Of a stretch of DNA of 64,000 bases, positions 1-10,565 are shown piece by piece. Location of the stretch: the NCBI GenBank assembly GCA_030068145.1, contig JAPJBO010000490.1, positions 1-64,000 of the forward strand, written 5' to 3'. A program made the translations under genes and the position numbers. The notes beneath the pieces were generated by a model. That model saw only the letters and a list, made by a program, of their open reading frames with translations, had not been told where the DNA came from and made no database searches. How positions within the stretch are numbered: position 1 is the first letter of the stretch; every line of letters starts with the position of its first letter. This DNA is from Diplonema papillatum. Its lineage: Eukaryota; Euglenozoa; Diplonemea; Diplonemida; Diplonemidae.

Positions 1-935
1 GGGCTCGATGCAATACCTCTCGGGCAACCGCAACTGTTCACTTCGTACGTGGGTCGAAGTTGCGGCATGGCATAAGCGATGCACGTGCGCCTTTTTTCCC
101 CGCTGTGGCCGCTCGCATCACTGAATACTATCATGGAGTCCTGACACACGGCGACGTCCTTCAGCCTGAGAGTCAGAGCGTCACTCTGTTCCGCGCGAAC
201 TGCTCAAAATAGTGTTGCGCCTTCCCCAAGTACCGCTGGCGCACGGTTTGATTTCAACCGGGAACCATCTATGACCGGTGATCCCGGTGCTCTAGAGTCA
301 CTGCGATAACAAACTGACGAGGGATCAATTGGGCCCATGCAAGCAGCCTGTTTGTGACCGGTTTGGATAATCTGCGTCTTGATATCTGCAGTCTCTGTCC
401 CTTCTGCTGGTTCCTTCTCCTGTCACTTCTGCCGTGCGACAAACCGGCGACGGGAAATGCCGCGAGAAATTTCTCAGAAACTTGGCCCATTCCGTGCCAA
501 GACTTTCGTGGCCCTGGCCTGAGGATGTGGACAACACGATGGCTGTGCACTGAGCCGGCAGGTGTGCCTCTGCGTTCATCACCCATTGGGTCCCAAATCA
601 ACCAGAAAAATAGCCACAGAAATCACCCACAAAAACTAACGGAAATCTCGGCTGAATTATTTCGAACTCTTTTTGGTACTTTCTTCCGACTCGGCCCGAG
701 TCAGACGGCCGTCTACCTTTTTCCCTCGGGAAAAAGTACGGAAACGTCCGGTCCGAGACGGTCGGAGTCAGACCGACTGCGAAGTACGGATGAGAGGTTT
801 GAAACAGCAGTACCAGACGAGGCTGTTGAAGCTTTTCGCCAGCAGCACGTCGAGGAGCCACCTGCACTCGGTACTGGAAACACGTTAGCCTTTCATGACA
901 AGCCAGGTGCGGGTGCAGCATACCGATGTTTCTCG
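1..935. other. no recognisable gene
   Basis: I see no conserved domain, RNA gene or tandem repeat in this stretch. A 200-codon open frame on the plus strand (354-956) shows no family motif and ends inside a dispersed repeat, so I do not call it a gene. Confidence 0.5.
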
Positions 936-1040
936 TCCGAGTCTAGAGGTTGGTAAATTGAAATTCTCAATTTAGCTCTCTAGCGAGCTATCCCACGTTT
1001 CTGGGGCAGGCCGTGGGGTACCCCCACCCCGGACATTTCT
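936..1040 (+). repeat. ~105-bp dispersed block, copy 1
   Basis: This block, starting with TCCGAGTCTAGAGGTTGG and ending at GGACATTTCT, recurs almost unchanged in inverted orientation at 24,676-24,781. It is rich in short internal palindromes (AAATTGAAATTCTCAATTT and AGCTCTCTAGCGAGCT). It sits directly against the head of the minisatellite element, but that element's second copy (20,874-21,686) lacks the block, so it is an independent repeat unit. Its nature is unknown. Confidence 0.7.
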
Positions 1041-1095
1041 CTACCGTTTTTTTTTGGTATTTTTGAGAATTCAAAATTCGTCGAAAACTTTTCTC

Positions 1096-1344
1096 TTTTG
1101 GGGGGCACCTAGCTGAGTGGTCAGGTCGTCGGTGCTGAAAGTGGCCCCTGGCTGGAGGCACCGGTTCGATCCCCACTCCGGAAGAAAAACAACACGGTAC
1201 CAAAGCTAGGCGTCTGGGGATGGACTCCCGGAAGCAACTCCTAGTCCAACAAGCTCAGAGAACACCGCCCTGTAAAGCGGATGCCGGTGGGAAGGAGGGG
1301 ACCTACAACAGGCGAGCACAAAAAAAAAAAAAAAAAAAAAAAAA
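1096..1344 (+). mobile_element. tRNA-derived SINE with poly(A) tail
   Basis: This ~250-bp insertion has a perfect Pol III A box (TAGCTGAGTGG, 1,110-1,120), a B box (GGTTCGATCCC, 1,163-1,173), an unrelated body and a terminal run of about 24 A residues. The related element at 20,874-21,686 preserves the uninterrupted target. Comparison shows the insertion is flanked by a short target duplication, TCTC (1,092-1,095 and 1,345-1,348). The layout matches LINE-mobilised tRNA-derived SINEs. The anticodon arm is degenerate, so a functional tRNA is unlikely. Confidence 0.75.
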
Positions 1345-1599
1345 TCTCGCGGCGGACAACGGCGTGGCACAGTCGTCAGTTGACGACGTTCCTTACCTAC
1401 GGGTGGGAGGTTCGGTTCCCGCCGGTGGACTTTTTTCCGGGTCTGCACTCAGCATCAAAGGTTCACCAGGGGCGGTCCGGAGGGGCCCTCCCCCCTGGAT
1501 AAGGGCCCCCAACTTGCCATCATCAAGGTTTTCCGGGGGGGTCCGGGGTACGCGCCCCGAACTTGCTATCATCCCAACCGAACTTGCCATCAGGGTTCA

Positions 1600-2745
1600 A
1601 CGGGTTCGGGTTTTCACAAACGCCGAACTGGACAAAAAGGTTCGGGTTTGCACCAACGCCGGACCTGGGCAAAAGGTGCGGATTTGCACCAACGCCAGGC
1701 TGAGCAAAACAATTCGGGTTGGACAAACCGGACCGGCAAGAAGCTTCGGGTTTGCACAACGCCCGACTGGGCAAACGGTTCGGGTTGCACAAACGCTGGA
1801 CTGGACAAAAAGGTTCGGGTTTGCACAAACGCCGGCCTGGGCAAAAAGGTTCGGGTTTGCGCAAACGCCGGACTGGACAAAAAGGTTCGGGTTTGCACAA
1901 ACGCCGGACTGGACAAAAACTTTCGGTTTTGCGCAAATGCCGGACTGGACAAAAAGGTTCGGGTTTGCACAAACGCCGGCCTGGGCAAAAAGGTTCGGGT
2001 TTGCACAAACGCCGGACTGGGCAAAAAGGTTCGGGTTTGCGCAAACGCTGGACTGGACAAAAAGGTTCGGGTTTGCACAAACGCCGGACTGGGCAAAAAG
2101 GTTCGGGTTTGCGCAAACGCCGGACTGGACAAAAAGGTTCGGGTTTGCACAAACGCCGGCCTGGGCAAAAAGGTTCGGGTTTGCACAAACGCCGGACTGG
2201 ACAAAAAGGTTCGGGTTTGCACAAACGCCGGACTGGACAAAAAGGTTCGGGTTTGCGCAAACGCCGGACTGGACAAAAAGGTTCGGGTTTGCACAAACGC
2301 CGGCCTGGGCAAAAAGGTTCGGGTTTGCGCAAACGCCGGACTGGACAAAAAGGTTCGGGTTTGCACAAACGCCGGCCTGGACAAAAAGGTTCGGGTTTGC
2401 ACAAACGCCGGACTGGACAAAAAGGTTCGGGTTTGCGCAAACGCCGGACTGGACAAAAAGGTTCGGGTTTGCACAAACGCCGGCCTGGACAAAAAGGTTC
2501 GGGTTTGCACAAACGCCGGACTGGACAAAAAGGTTCGGGTTTGCACAAACGCCGGACTGGACAAAAACTTTCGGGTTTGCACAAACGCCGGACTGGACAA
2601 AAAGGTTCGGGTTTGCACAAACGCCGGCCTGGGCAAAAAGGTTCGGGTTTGCGCAAACGCCGGACTGGACAAAAGGTTCGGGTTTGCACAAACGCCGGAC
2701 TGGGCAAAAAGGTTCGGGTTTGCGCAAACGCCGGACTGAGCAAAA
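1600..2745 (+). repeat. 36-bp minisatellite array, ~31 units
   Basis: The unit has period 36 bp, with core GTTCGGGTTTGC followed by a CAAACGCCGG segment. The main variants are GACTGGACA versus GCCTGGGCA and GCACAAAC versus GCGCAAAC. Because 36 is a multiple of three and the unit lacks stops, frames stay open on both strands for hundreds of codons; one reads RFGFAQTPDWTK repeatedly. No plausible start context, domain or conserved partner frame supports translation. The inverted copy at 20,935-21,375 has about 12 units, so copy number varies between loci. Confidence 0.9.
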
Positions 2746-2798
2746 GGTTACCTCTAGACTCGCTAAGGGTGGTCCTAACACCCATGTACTTGATTAGT

Positions 2799-4043
2799 TC
2801 AAACTGACAGTCGGCCAATGGGAGTGGCTGTATGGAACGGTGTTCTACCGCTGTCGTCCGACAAACTGATCAACGACGGATCGAGGGACACGAGCAGCTT
2901 GATGACTGCCACACGACCCGCAGCCGATGCGTAGTGCAGAGGGGTGGACCCCGTGTTGTCTCGTGAAGAGCAACACACGCCTTTGCGGATGAGTGCGCGC
3001 ACGGTGTCGACGTGTCCTGCCAACGCTGCGCAGTGAAGCGGTTTTCTGCCGGAGTAGTCCGACGACTCAACGTCCGCCCGTGCGTGGAGGAGGGTCTCAG
3101 TCACGAGACCCGCGGACGAAGCGACGTGCAGCGCGGTTCTGCCTTCCGTGTCTATTGCTGACACAGGGCTTCCGTGTTCAATGAGAAGCCGAGCGACGCC
3201 AGCGTGTCCGTTAGACGCAGCCCAGTGCAACGGTGTTCTCACATTAGCATCAGCCAGAGCCGACTCTGCGCCAAAGGCCATGAGTAGCTTCACTGAGTCT
3301 TCGTCGCCTGTCGAAGCAGCAAAGTGCATCGCTGTTTGCCTCTGGTTGTCACCCGCTGCCGTCTCGGCGCCGGCTTGCAGCAGGACTTGTAGGACGTTCC
3401 GCCACTGGCAAGCGACAGCCCAGTGCAAGGGCTGTCTGCCGTGCCTGTCAGCAGCCATGAGGTGCGCACCACGTTGTAGCAACAGCAACGCGACTTCGGC
3501 ACGGCCACGCTCAGCTGCTCTGTGAAGGGGCGTCAAGCTGTCTTCAGACACACTGTTCACATCTGCACCCAGGTCCAGTAACTCGATGACCGCAGCCGAT
3601 TGTCCGGCCACTACGGAGAAGTGGATAGGCGTTCTCCCCAGCTCATCGCGCTGCTCCAAACCGCAGCCCATACGTTGCGACTCGATTAGCAGACGGAGAA
3701 TCGACGTTGTCCCCGAGGCCGCCACCCGGTGCACGGGCGACACGAAGTTGACAGTCTTCGCCCTCATCGGCACCGCGACGAAAAGCGTGACCAACTCCTT
3801 CTGCCCGGTGTCGCACGCCAGTTGCAGCGGCGACTGCGAAGATTTATCCAACGCGTCAACGTCGCCGCCGTACAATACGAGCATTTTTGCAATTGCAGCC
3901 AGGCTCAGCTTCACTGCCCAGTGCAGTGGCGTGAAGCCGTGCTCACCCCTCGCGTCGACGGACGCGCCATGCTGCAGAAGGTACAAGACAACTGGTGCAC
4001 AGCCGGCATGCACCGCTGAAAGCAGCGGTGTTGACTGTTTCAT
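2799..4043 (-). CDS. ankyrin-repeat protein (414 aa)
   Basis: A single-exon gene encoding about twelve consecutive ankyrin repeats and almost nothing else. Typical TPLHWA, TALHVA and TPLHYA helix starts recur about every 33 residues from residue 5 to the C-terminus (for example RTPLHWAASNGHAGVARLL). Ankyrin stacks are protein-interaction scaffolds; no kinase, channel or F-box partner domain is present, so the partner is unknown. The ATG at 4,041-4,043 is the first in frame and begins just before the first repeat. The stop lies within 10 bp of the minisatellite element, so the 3' flank is repeat. A dispersed GTCTCC repeat lies about 30 bp upstream of the start. No signal peptide or membrane segment; probably cytosolic. 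Confidence 0.9.
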   Translation of the reverse strand: MKQSTPLLSAVHAGCAPVVLYLLQHGASVDARGEHGFTPLHWAVKLSLAAIAKMLVLYGGDVDALDKSSQSPLQLACDTGQKELVTLFVAVPMRAKTVNFVSPVHRVAASGTTSILRLLIESQRMGCGLEQRDELGRTPIHFSVVAGQSAAVIELLDLGADVNSVSEDSLTPLHRAAERGRAEVALLLLQRGAHLMAADRHGRQPLHWAVACQWRNVLQVLLQAGAETAAGDNQRQTAMHFAASTGDEDSVKLLMAFGAESALADANVRTPLHWAASNGHAGVARLLIEHGSPVSAIDTEGRTALHVASSAGLVTETLLHARADVESSDYSGRKPLHCAALAGHVDTVRALIRKGVCCSSRDNTGSTPLHYASAAGRVAVIKLLVSLDPSLISLSDDSGRTPFHTATPIGRLSV

Positions 4044-4074
4044 GTTACGATCCCCTCCTGGGGGTGGGGCACAT

Positions 4075-4170
4075 CCTTTTTGGAGTTGTAGTTCGCTTGA
4101 GACTCCGGGATTTTAGAGTCTCCGGGTGACCTTCGTCGAATGGATTCTTTTAGCTAATACGTACTGGGTA
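4075..4170 (+). repeat. dispersed GTCTCC repeat, diverged copy
   Basis: This is a diverged member of a ~100-bp family whose best copies are at 48,452-48,570 and 63,441-63,545. Shared landmarks are AGTTCGCTTGA, then TTTTAGAGTCTCCGGGTGACC and an A/T-rich tail with TTCTTTTAGCTAA. It lies directly upstream of the ankyrin start, so it could contribute to the promoter or 5' UTR, or be an old insertion. Confidence 0.6.
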
Positions 4171-4601
4171 GGTTTGGGGGGCATGCATGGCTTCTTTCGT
4201 GTACACTTTACGTGCTTGCTTTAGCAAGTCAGGTTCGTAACAATTTGTGACCAACACCAAGATTTCCCCAGGTCAGGGGAGTGTTCTTGGGCTCCCCCAC
4301 GTCTTACAAGTTTTTGATTAGGTGAATGCATAAGACTGCCGGAAACAATGCAGTAGGCAACGCCAGGAGATGTCTGGGTTTGCTCAGGCTGGGTGGGCTT
4401 GGAAGGCTGGGTCCGGATCGGCACTAGTTAAACACGGTTGTGTCCAGCACCAGGTGCCGGAGAGAAATACGGAGTCTCCAGGTGCAGGTGTGGCACAACC
4501 GCAAATCGGGCGTGGCATACCTGCAAGTAGTGCTCTGTTTCACGGGTGAAAGTGAGAGACTTCAGGAACCGACAAGATTTTGGCGAATCCTACGGAATTC
4601 A
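4171..4601. other. no recognisable gene
   Basis: Intergenic sequence; I see no conserved coding or RNA feature. Confidence 0.5.
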
Positions 4602-4774
4602 GGGGGGGGGGATTGCAAGAACGTGCTTGGAATGGGTATGTGCTCAACACCGCACTGGTCCCGTCTGCGCCGTGTTTCGGTCCTTTAAGCCACGGACACA
4701 TAAGGCGGACCATCATCAGCGTGGAACCTGAGTGTCTGCAGACAGGACTGCGGTGTGAGTCTGGTTTGTCAGGC
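4602..4774 (+). repeat. ~170-bp dispersed repeat, copy 1
   Basis: The unit starts after a G run, GATTGCAAGAACGTGCTTGG, and ends GGTTTGTCAGG. A nearly identical direct copy lies at 5,104-5,273, and a diverged partial copy at about 9,405-9,475 shares TTGCAAGAACG and CACCGCTCTGGTCCC. Both good copies have a run of G residues at one edge. Confidence 0.85.
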
Positions 4775-5103
4775 GGCTGTTCGTAGCTCGTCACAGCCAG
4801 GACCACCCGTGCTACTAGAGCACAGGCGAATCCGTCACGGGGAGAAGGCCCCTACAACCGTGTCTGAGCAATCAGTTAAAAAACTCAGGGCACTCGCCCT
4901 GATTGTGACTGCGACTCGCTAGGCAGCACTGACTTGTCTTCTTTTTACGGTGGCAATCTGCGAAGTAAACTCCGCAGAGCACAGTGGACATGGGGTTGCC
5001 GTGTGCAGCACCAATGGTTGAAGTACCAAAAGGAAAAGAGTGCGAGGAAGTAATCCTGCGTGCTGAGGGCAGCAAGTCGCGTTACGCGAAGTACCCTACT
5101 GGA

Positions 5104-5273
5104 ATGGGGGGATTGCAAGAACGTGCTTGGAATGGGTATGTGCTCAACACCGCACTGGTCCCGTCTGCGCCGTGTTTCGGTCCTTTAAGCCACGGACACA
5201 TAAGGCGGACCATCATCAGCGTGGAACCTGAGTGTCTGCAGACAGGACTTCGGTGTGAGTCTGGTTTGTCAGG
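5104..5273 (+). repeat. ~170-bp dispersed repeat, copy 2
   Basis: Near-identical to 4,602-4,774 but with different flanks: GGAATGGGGGG on the left and a 14-G run on the right. The left flank (CGAAGTACCCT.CTGGAATGGGG) is itself repeated at 17,950-17,974, at the edge of the Penelope-like element. Confidence 0.85.
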
Positions 5274-7488
5274 GGGGGGGGGGGATTTCAGCTGGCTTAC
5301 ACATCAGAGAAGCGTGCCAATCGGTCTCCCTATATTCGGGTGCAGGTAGCGACCACATGCACGAGTCTTGCTGCTACTACTCTACATTCCTATGAGTGAA
5401 AGCTCTCTTTTACCGGACTACAGCTCCTTTTTCAGAGTCTCAGAGGCAGCCGAATTGTGTTGCTGACACTGGTGCTGCATGTTTTGTGCCGGACACTAGC
5501 GAACCATTACACGAGCAAGAACAACAACACACTTCTCGGGGATTAGCCCAAGACCCGTGCATGGCTACCGTAGTGCACCTTCCTCGGATGCTACGGTCGG
5601 GAAGGGGCTTCAATGTAGTTGGGAAAACACGTTCCCCTTCCCCGCGTTCGCGTGTGGGGTTGCCACCAGGCAACTGCCGCAGCAGCCGCAGATACGTCCT
5701 TCGCCCTTGGCTCACTTTCGGGAGGTGTCGCTGCTCATCTACCAGTGTGTTCCTGGTTGTTGCCCTAGTGACAGACCCGCCGCCTTAGTTTCGCCCGGTA
5801 CACGAGACTAATCCAATACCAGGCATCATCAGTCGTGCTCTTGGATTTCACCCTGTTGGCCTAACAGGGTGGTGGCGGCCGACCTGTCACGGGTTATCTC
5901 GGCGTTGTGTTTGTAGTCATGTAGCACTTGGACGGGCTACCGACCGGCTGATTTCAAACGCCTGGGTTTGCTCGCTTGTGGGGAGGTGTCGCAACACACC
6001 TACCAAGACCCGCTGGGCGGTGCGAATCCTGGTTGCTGCCCCGCACTCCACGCGATAGTGTGTTGGCTGTTTCATTGCCACCTGCGCCCTGCGCCCAAAC
6101 TTTGATGAGGCTGCCCACATCGATGCCAGTGGGACCACGATGCCTGCCCACATGCACAGCATCATACTTTGTGCTAAAATGGAGGAAGGCAGACCACCAG
6201 ATCATCAGTGGGCACCATCAACTCCAACGCTGCTTCGGATGAACACCCGCTAATTTGGGAAAAGAGAGAGCCTTGGCCTCGTCCCCCCAAAGGCCGCTTA
6301 ACCGGCTTGCATTCTGTTTTGGAACGCTCGCGGAGGCTCGCTGCTAGACTTTTGCCGCGAAACATCGGGCATGACATGTGCTTTGTGTGGAATGCCACGC
6401 CGAAAACTGAAAGAAAATGCCGGGGCAACCCTTTTTTCCTTCTCTCTCGTTTCGTCTGCGGCTGAAGAAGAAGGCGGGCCGCTTCTTTGAGTGCGTATTT
6501 TTGGAAAGTGTGAGAAAAAACGGTAAAAAGAGGGAGGGCTAGTACGAGACTGCTAGTAGACGACTTGCCGCCCAGATTTTCCCGGGAACAAGTCTTCAGA
6601 ACGGCATATTTTCGATCGCTGTAATCTGCACGTTGGGTTTCTGCTTGAAGCGTGGTTCCAGAGCGGAGTATCGCTCGGCGCCCGCAGTGGTCTATGAAGC
6701 CGCCGAGGATGCTAAGCAAGTAGTAGTATTGCTTTTTTTTTTTTTTTTTTGGGGCCTCCACGCCAGCACCGATGGGGAGATTTTTTTTTCCTTTGTAAGA
6801 ACGGGGGACCAAAAGAGAGACCGAAGAAAAACAGAAGGAGACAAAAGATTCACCACAAAAACACATAAGCATGACCAAATTAATCTATGCTGCTTCACGA
6901 AGAAAGTTCAGGAAAATGACACGCCTCCCTTCGCGAGTTGCGGAAATCGTTCTTGCAGCTAGGGGAAACCTTGGTGTTTGGGCAAAATCTTGCCTCTCAC
7001 GTATGTTGATCCTCGCATCAATTCTTCTCCGCGGGAATGCAGAGGGGAGAGTGTAAGAGTAAAGGCTGCTACGACCCACACTCTCTCGCAGCCTCGGTGG
7101 TCTCGTGATCGCTCGAGCTGAGGGGCGCCATATGTTCACTGGAGGGCAGATAGTCGTTGAGCATCGCACGCTGAAGTGCTCGTAATACGTTTTTTAGATA
7201 CGAGCCTTGGACGTGGAAAATGCGTCGTGAACCTTCCGAGGATGCTGGATGCTGGGACAAAAGACTCCAGTCGGCCTTCATTGGGCTTTTAACTGGTGTC
7301 TACTCCTTTGCAGAAGACAGCATCTTCTCTGAAAATCAATCAAAAGAGCCTGTTTGCCGGAGGCAAGTGTCAAGACTAGGGATCGTCTGTGTGGGGAAGA
7401 CGCCTTCTCGTGCGTCCGATTGGTGACGTTTTCACGCATTCGTCAACGTGCGACGGCTAACAACCTTCCGGCAGGAACCGCAGTGCTG
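5274..7488. other. no recognisable gene; NAGLU 3' flank
   Basis: This 2.2-kb stretch has low-complexity T and G runs (for example 6,735-6,751) but no domain, RNA gene or strong repeat that I can identify. The part next to 7,489 presumably contains the NAGLU 3' UTR. A 234-codon minus frame at 6,174-6,878 has no family signal. Confidence 0.5.
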
Positions 7489-9075
7489 TCATCCAAGCTC
7501 CTGTTTTAGAAACTTGAGGATGTCGCCGTCGTCGCTGCACGAAAAATCAGGCAGCTCGCCCTTGAGCCAACCTCGTTCGAAGGTTCGCAGCTCCCCGTTG
7601 AGTTCCATCTGGTCCAGCATTTCGCCACTGCTCCCGGCCTTTGAGCGAAGAAACTGCGCGTACAACTGCCAGCGCTTGGCGTAGTACTTTTCGGTTAGGC
7701 CCGCCCACGCCTTCTTCGCATAGTCTTGTAGCTGGGAGTCTGGGAACGACCAAGTCGTAACTTGCACGGCCATATTCCAGCGGAGCGCACGAGCCTCGTC
7801 GGTCGACTGCGCCCACTGTTCTGCGTCGTCTATCCAGCAGCCTAGCTGTGTGTTTTCGTCCGTCGCCAGTACCGTTTCTATCTTTGCGACCACCTCGTCC
7901 ATTAAATCCAAAACGTCTTCCACGTCCAACCAGTCGCTTTTCAGTCGCTGGTTGATTGCCTCCAGTTGCCTACAAAAGAAGCTCTGCATGATGATGTTCG
8001 TGATCGCAGCGACGTCCCGCCTCCAGTTCACAATATGTTGCAGGTCCGAGAAGTCAACAAATTCTTGCCATGCCACGAGTACGCTGGAGGAAACGATGCC
8101 CCCGACACACGATTCAAACAGTTTCGGACGCGAGAGCAGCATCCATTTGTCCGTATGCTGTTCGACTTCTCCGTTGTAAAACTCATTAACGAACACCCTC
8201 CACACCTTTATAACAGCATGGTCCGTTGCTACCGCATACCGCGAAGCGACCCACTCGTCTATCCACGCATCGGTGTCCTCTTCAGCCCCAGTGCCGGTCC
8301 AGGCCAAGTCCAGATAGAAGTCATACACGATGGGGTTCTGTCCTGGCGCTTCCATCGTTATCCCCAACCCGACCACCGCGTGGCCACTTCCGAGCGCCGC
8401 TTGCGCCTGCTGCTTGTACAGGTCCAAATTCCCGTACATGCCGGAACGGCCCCCGAAATTGTGGAGCAGCCCGAGCACATATGGATGCCCCTTAAAGCCG
8501 GACGTCTTCGCCGCCAAGGGATCGATATCACTGGCCACGTCGATGACAAGAACGTCGGAGGTGGGCAGCCCTCGCAAGTACTCGTTCATCGCATTATAAT
8601 TGTCGGCCCTCCACCAATCGTCCTCAAACATGCTCCCTTGCACCAACAACTTCCCGTACGGGTCCCCCTTCTTAACTGCGGAGTACAACGCTGCTGCAGC
8701 GGCTTCGATGTATCCCGGAGCCCTCTGCGTCTCGCCCCAGCCGCCGTTGCTGTCTGCGCTGTAAAAATGGGCGGACCACCCGTACGCCTTGCGTTGCGCC
8801 TGCACAAACGCGGTGGCGATGCGGGCAAAAAGCGGATCGTCTCCGGCGAGGAACAAAGGAGCTTCGAAGTCTTCCCAAGGCTGCCCTTTGGCGAAAGAGG
8901 CTTTCGGGTGCCTGAACAGCAGGGCGGTGGGCACGTGGCCTGCGAAAGCCGGCAGCACTGGTTGCATGCCGAAGCTTCGCATTCGTGCGAGAATCTTCTT
9001 CTGCAGTTCGTGCTGGCTTTCAATAAAGTCGATGGTGATCGGACCCATCCAATGCTCAGCTTTGCCATTGCGACT
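7489..9075 (-). CDS. NAGLU: alpha-N-acetylglucosaminidase, exon 2 (catalytic barrel and C-terminal domain)
   Basis: This exon encodes the last 528 residues of NAGLU (glycoside hydrolase family 89), the lysosomal exo-enzyme that removes terminal alpha-N-acetylglucosamine in heparan sulfate breakdown. It carries the family blocks MRSFGMQPVLPAFAGHVP, LLHNFGG and GQNPIVYDF and the all-helical C-terminal domain. Catalytic glutamates are plausibly the E of WGETQR and the E of ITMEAPGQN, aligning with the two known family acids. The 5' edge is set by an acceptor (ACCGCAG|AGTCGC) that restores the family segment R.G....W.GP in frame with exon 1. The stop is at 7,489-7,491. Exon 1 is 9.7 kb upstream at 18,753-20,657, across an intron filled by transposons. 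Both exon frames are intact, so the gene looks functional. Confidence 0.93.
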   Translation of the reverse strand, partial: SRNGKAEHWMGPITIDFIESQHELQKKILARMRSFGMQPVLPAFAGHVPTALLFRHPKASFAKGQPWEDFEAPLFLAGDDPLFARIATAFVQAQRKAYGWSAHFYSADSNGGWGETQRAPGYIEAAAAALYSAVKKGDPYGKLLVQGSMFEDDWWRADNYNAMNEYLRGLPTSDVLVIDVASDIDPLAAKTSGFKGHPYVLGLLHNFGGRSGMYGNLDLYKQQAQAALGSGHAVVGLGITMEAPGQNPIVYDFYLDLAWTGTGAEEDTDAWIDEWVASRYAVATDHAVIKVWRVFVNEFYNGEVEQHTDKWMLLSRPKLFESCVGGIVSSSVLVAWQEFVDFSDLQHIVNWRRDVAAITNIIMQSFFCRQLEAINQRLKSDWLDVEDVLDLMDEVVAKIETVLATDENTQLGCWIDDAEQWAQSTDEARALRWNMAVQVTTWSFPDSQLQDYAKKAWAGLTEKYYAKRWQLYAQFLRSKAGSSGEMLDQMELNGELRTFERGWLKGELPDFSCSDDGDILKFLKQELG

Positions 9076-9919
9076 CTGCGGTAATTTGGGTTCTTACGTT
9101 GGTAGACACTCAGGTGGGGCCTGCAGGTACGATACATATCCCGCTCACGTTTCCTTACAACAAGACAAAGACGTTTCCGTAGTACGTAAGAAACCGTACA
9201 CCGCGAGAGTAGGAGAATGTAGAAAAGGGAAACTAGAGTTTTCGTTGACCGCACTAACCCTGAGCCCAAATCCTGGACGTGGTTTCAAGTGGCAAATGAT
9301 CATGATCAGAAGGTCCTACTTGGGCGGTTCAGTTTCCTCACACATTGCATGTGGCCAAAAATAAAAGAACGGCGCTTTCATCCGACTTGGCCCTACAAGC
9401 CCGGGGGCTTGCAAGAACGTACGTGCTCGACACCGCTCTGGTCCCATTTGCACCGGGGTATCCTGAACCTGAGTATTGACTGGTACATAGCCCTACCCCT
9501 AACCTACCCGAAAGGTGTCTACCGGGGTTAGAAAGCTGGGCTGGGGCGGCACATGTGGGCACAGATGTGTTACAAGCTACCGCAGGTGTCCAAAACCCCG
9601 GCCCCTCAGCGAAGCCGGCAGCCAAGCCCCAACCCAGCTCCGGGCTGGGTGACACCTTTCTCTTATCAACCAGTCTGCGGAGTCTGTTCATTGAACCGGG
9701 ACCCTAAAAGCGAGCGCGGCCACTGCCTCCCGCCCCTCCATGGCCTGGTGGTGGCGGCCGCACACTACACGACCGCCAGGTTTGCGGCCAGAAACAGAAC
9801 GTTTCGTGCTTGCCATCAATGACTGTCCATGAGGAAACTGGACACCTACGGAGGCTGATAAAGACAACGTACCGTGGGATTTGCATGTTCTTTATTTACC
9901 GATATGGGGGGGGGGGGGG

Positions 9920-10506
9920 CGTTGTTGTTGGTGCTGGTTTTGTGGGATGAAGTAGGGGAAAGAAAATTTCTTTTTGCGGTGGTCTCCGCTGGCCTGGTAG
10001 TCCGTGCTACCTCCTTTCTTTTACACTCGTTCTCTTCTCTACTCACTACTGTACGTACTCTTTCGCTCTTTTTCTCTCTTTGGCTAGCCAAAACAAAAGA
10101 CTTCTGCGACCGACACCACGAACACATTCGCAATGAATGTGGCCCTGGGCCCCCCACGTGCATACATGTTGAGCAGGGGTTGCCATGTAGCCCGTATCGG
10201 TCTAAGTCAACACTGTTACTTTCATGGGATGTTCACCGGGGAAGGGTCCGACCTAACCGTTAGTCAACAGCAACGTCGAAAAGGGGGAGGGGGAAAGAAG
10301 ATAGAAAATCGGTGGGGTTGACAAGCTCGTAAGTGGTTGTTTGTAGATCAGTACAACCTTAAACTACGCCTAGCACACGGCCAGGCGGTCTTTAACGAAC
10401 CTCCAGTACATTAAACGCAAGTCGGCAGGTCGTCATCAGACGCGGCACGAAAAGCAAACGTCGCCGACGCAGCACTTCAGCAATGCGTCCTCTTATTTAC
10501 AGTGGG
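9920..10506 (-). repeat. 3' pseudo-LTR of the Penelope-like element
   Basis: A 587-bp block from CGTTGTTGTTGG to TTATTTACAGTGGG, matched almost base for base by 17,976-18,562. In the element's orientation it begins just after the ORF stop, so it should carry the 3' end. I looked for a hammerhead ribozyme, as occurs in many Penelope-like pseudo-LTRs: a CTGATGA (minus strand, near 10,438) is present, but the paired GAAA core is not in place. Confidence 0.88.
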
Positions 10507-10565
10507 CACCGTACCTGAACTCAGCCCCGCTAGGCCGAGATTCCGGCTGTTCCGCAGGGCATACA

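Larger units (their letters stand above)
1041..2790 (+). mobile_element. minisatellite-bearing repeat element, copy A
   Basis: This repeat has three parts: a head (TACCGTTTTTT, then a block with a Pol III B-box-like GGTTCGGTTCCC at 1,409-1,420), a central 36-bp minisatellite, and a unique tail ending at CCCATGTACTT. An inverted, shorter copy lies at 20,874-21,686, and homology stops abruptly at the same two ends, which defines the element. Copy A is interrupted in its head by a SINE (1,096-1,344) that copy B lacks. I see no transposase or RT, so it is non-autonomous if mobile. Confidence 0.65.

Noticed and set aside
354..956. A 200-codon plus-strand frame
   Set aside because: No domain, and it ends within a dispersed repeat block.
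1220..2818. Very long open frames (350-525 codons) on both strands across the minisatellite
   Set aside because: They are open only because the 36-bp unit is stop-free and a multiple of three; several frames are open at once and none has non-repeat coding character.
6174..6878. A 234-codon minus-strand frame
   Set aside because: Contains low-complexity lysine runs from poly-T tracts and no family motif.
7966..9084. A 372-codon plus-strand frame
   Set aside because: Antisense shadow of the NAGLU catalytic exon.
9920..10506. Hammerhead ribozyme in the pseudo-LTR
   Set aside because: A CTGATGA core is present on the minus strand, but there is no GAAA at the right spacing after a stem II and no convincing stems.
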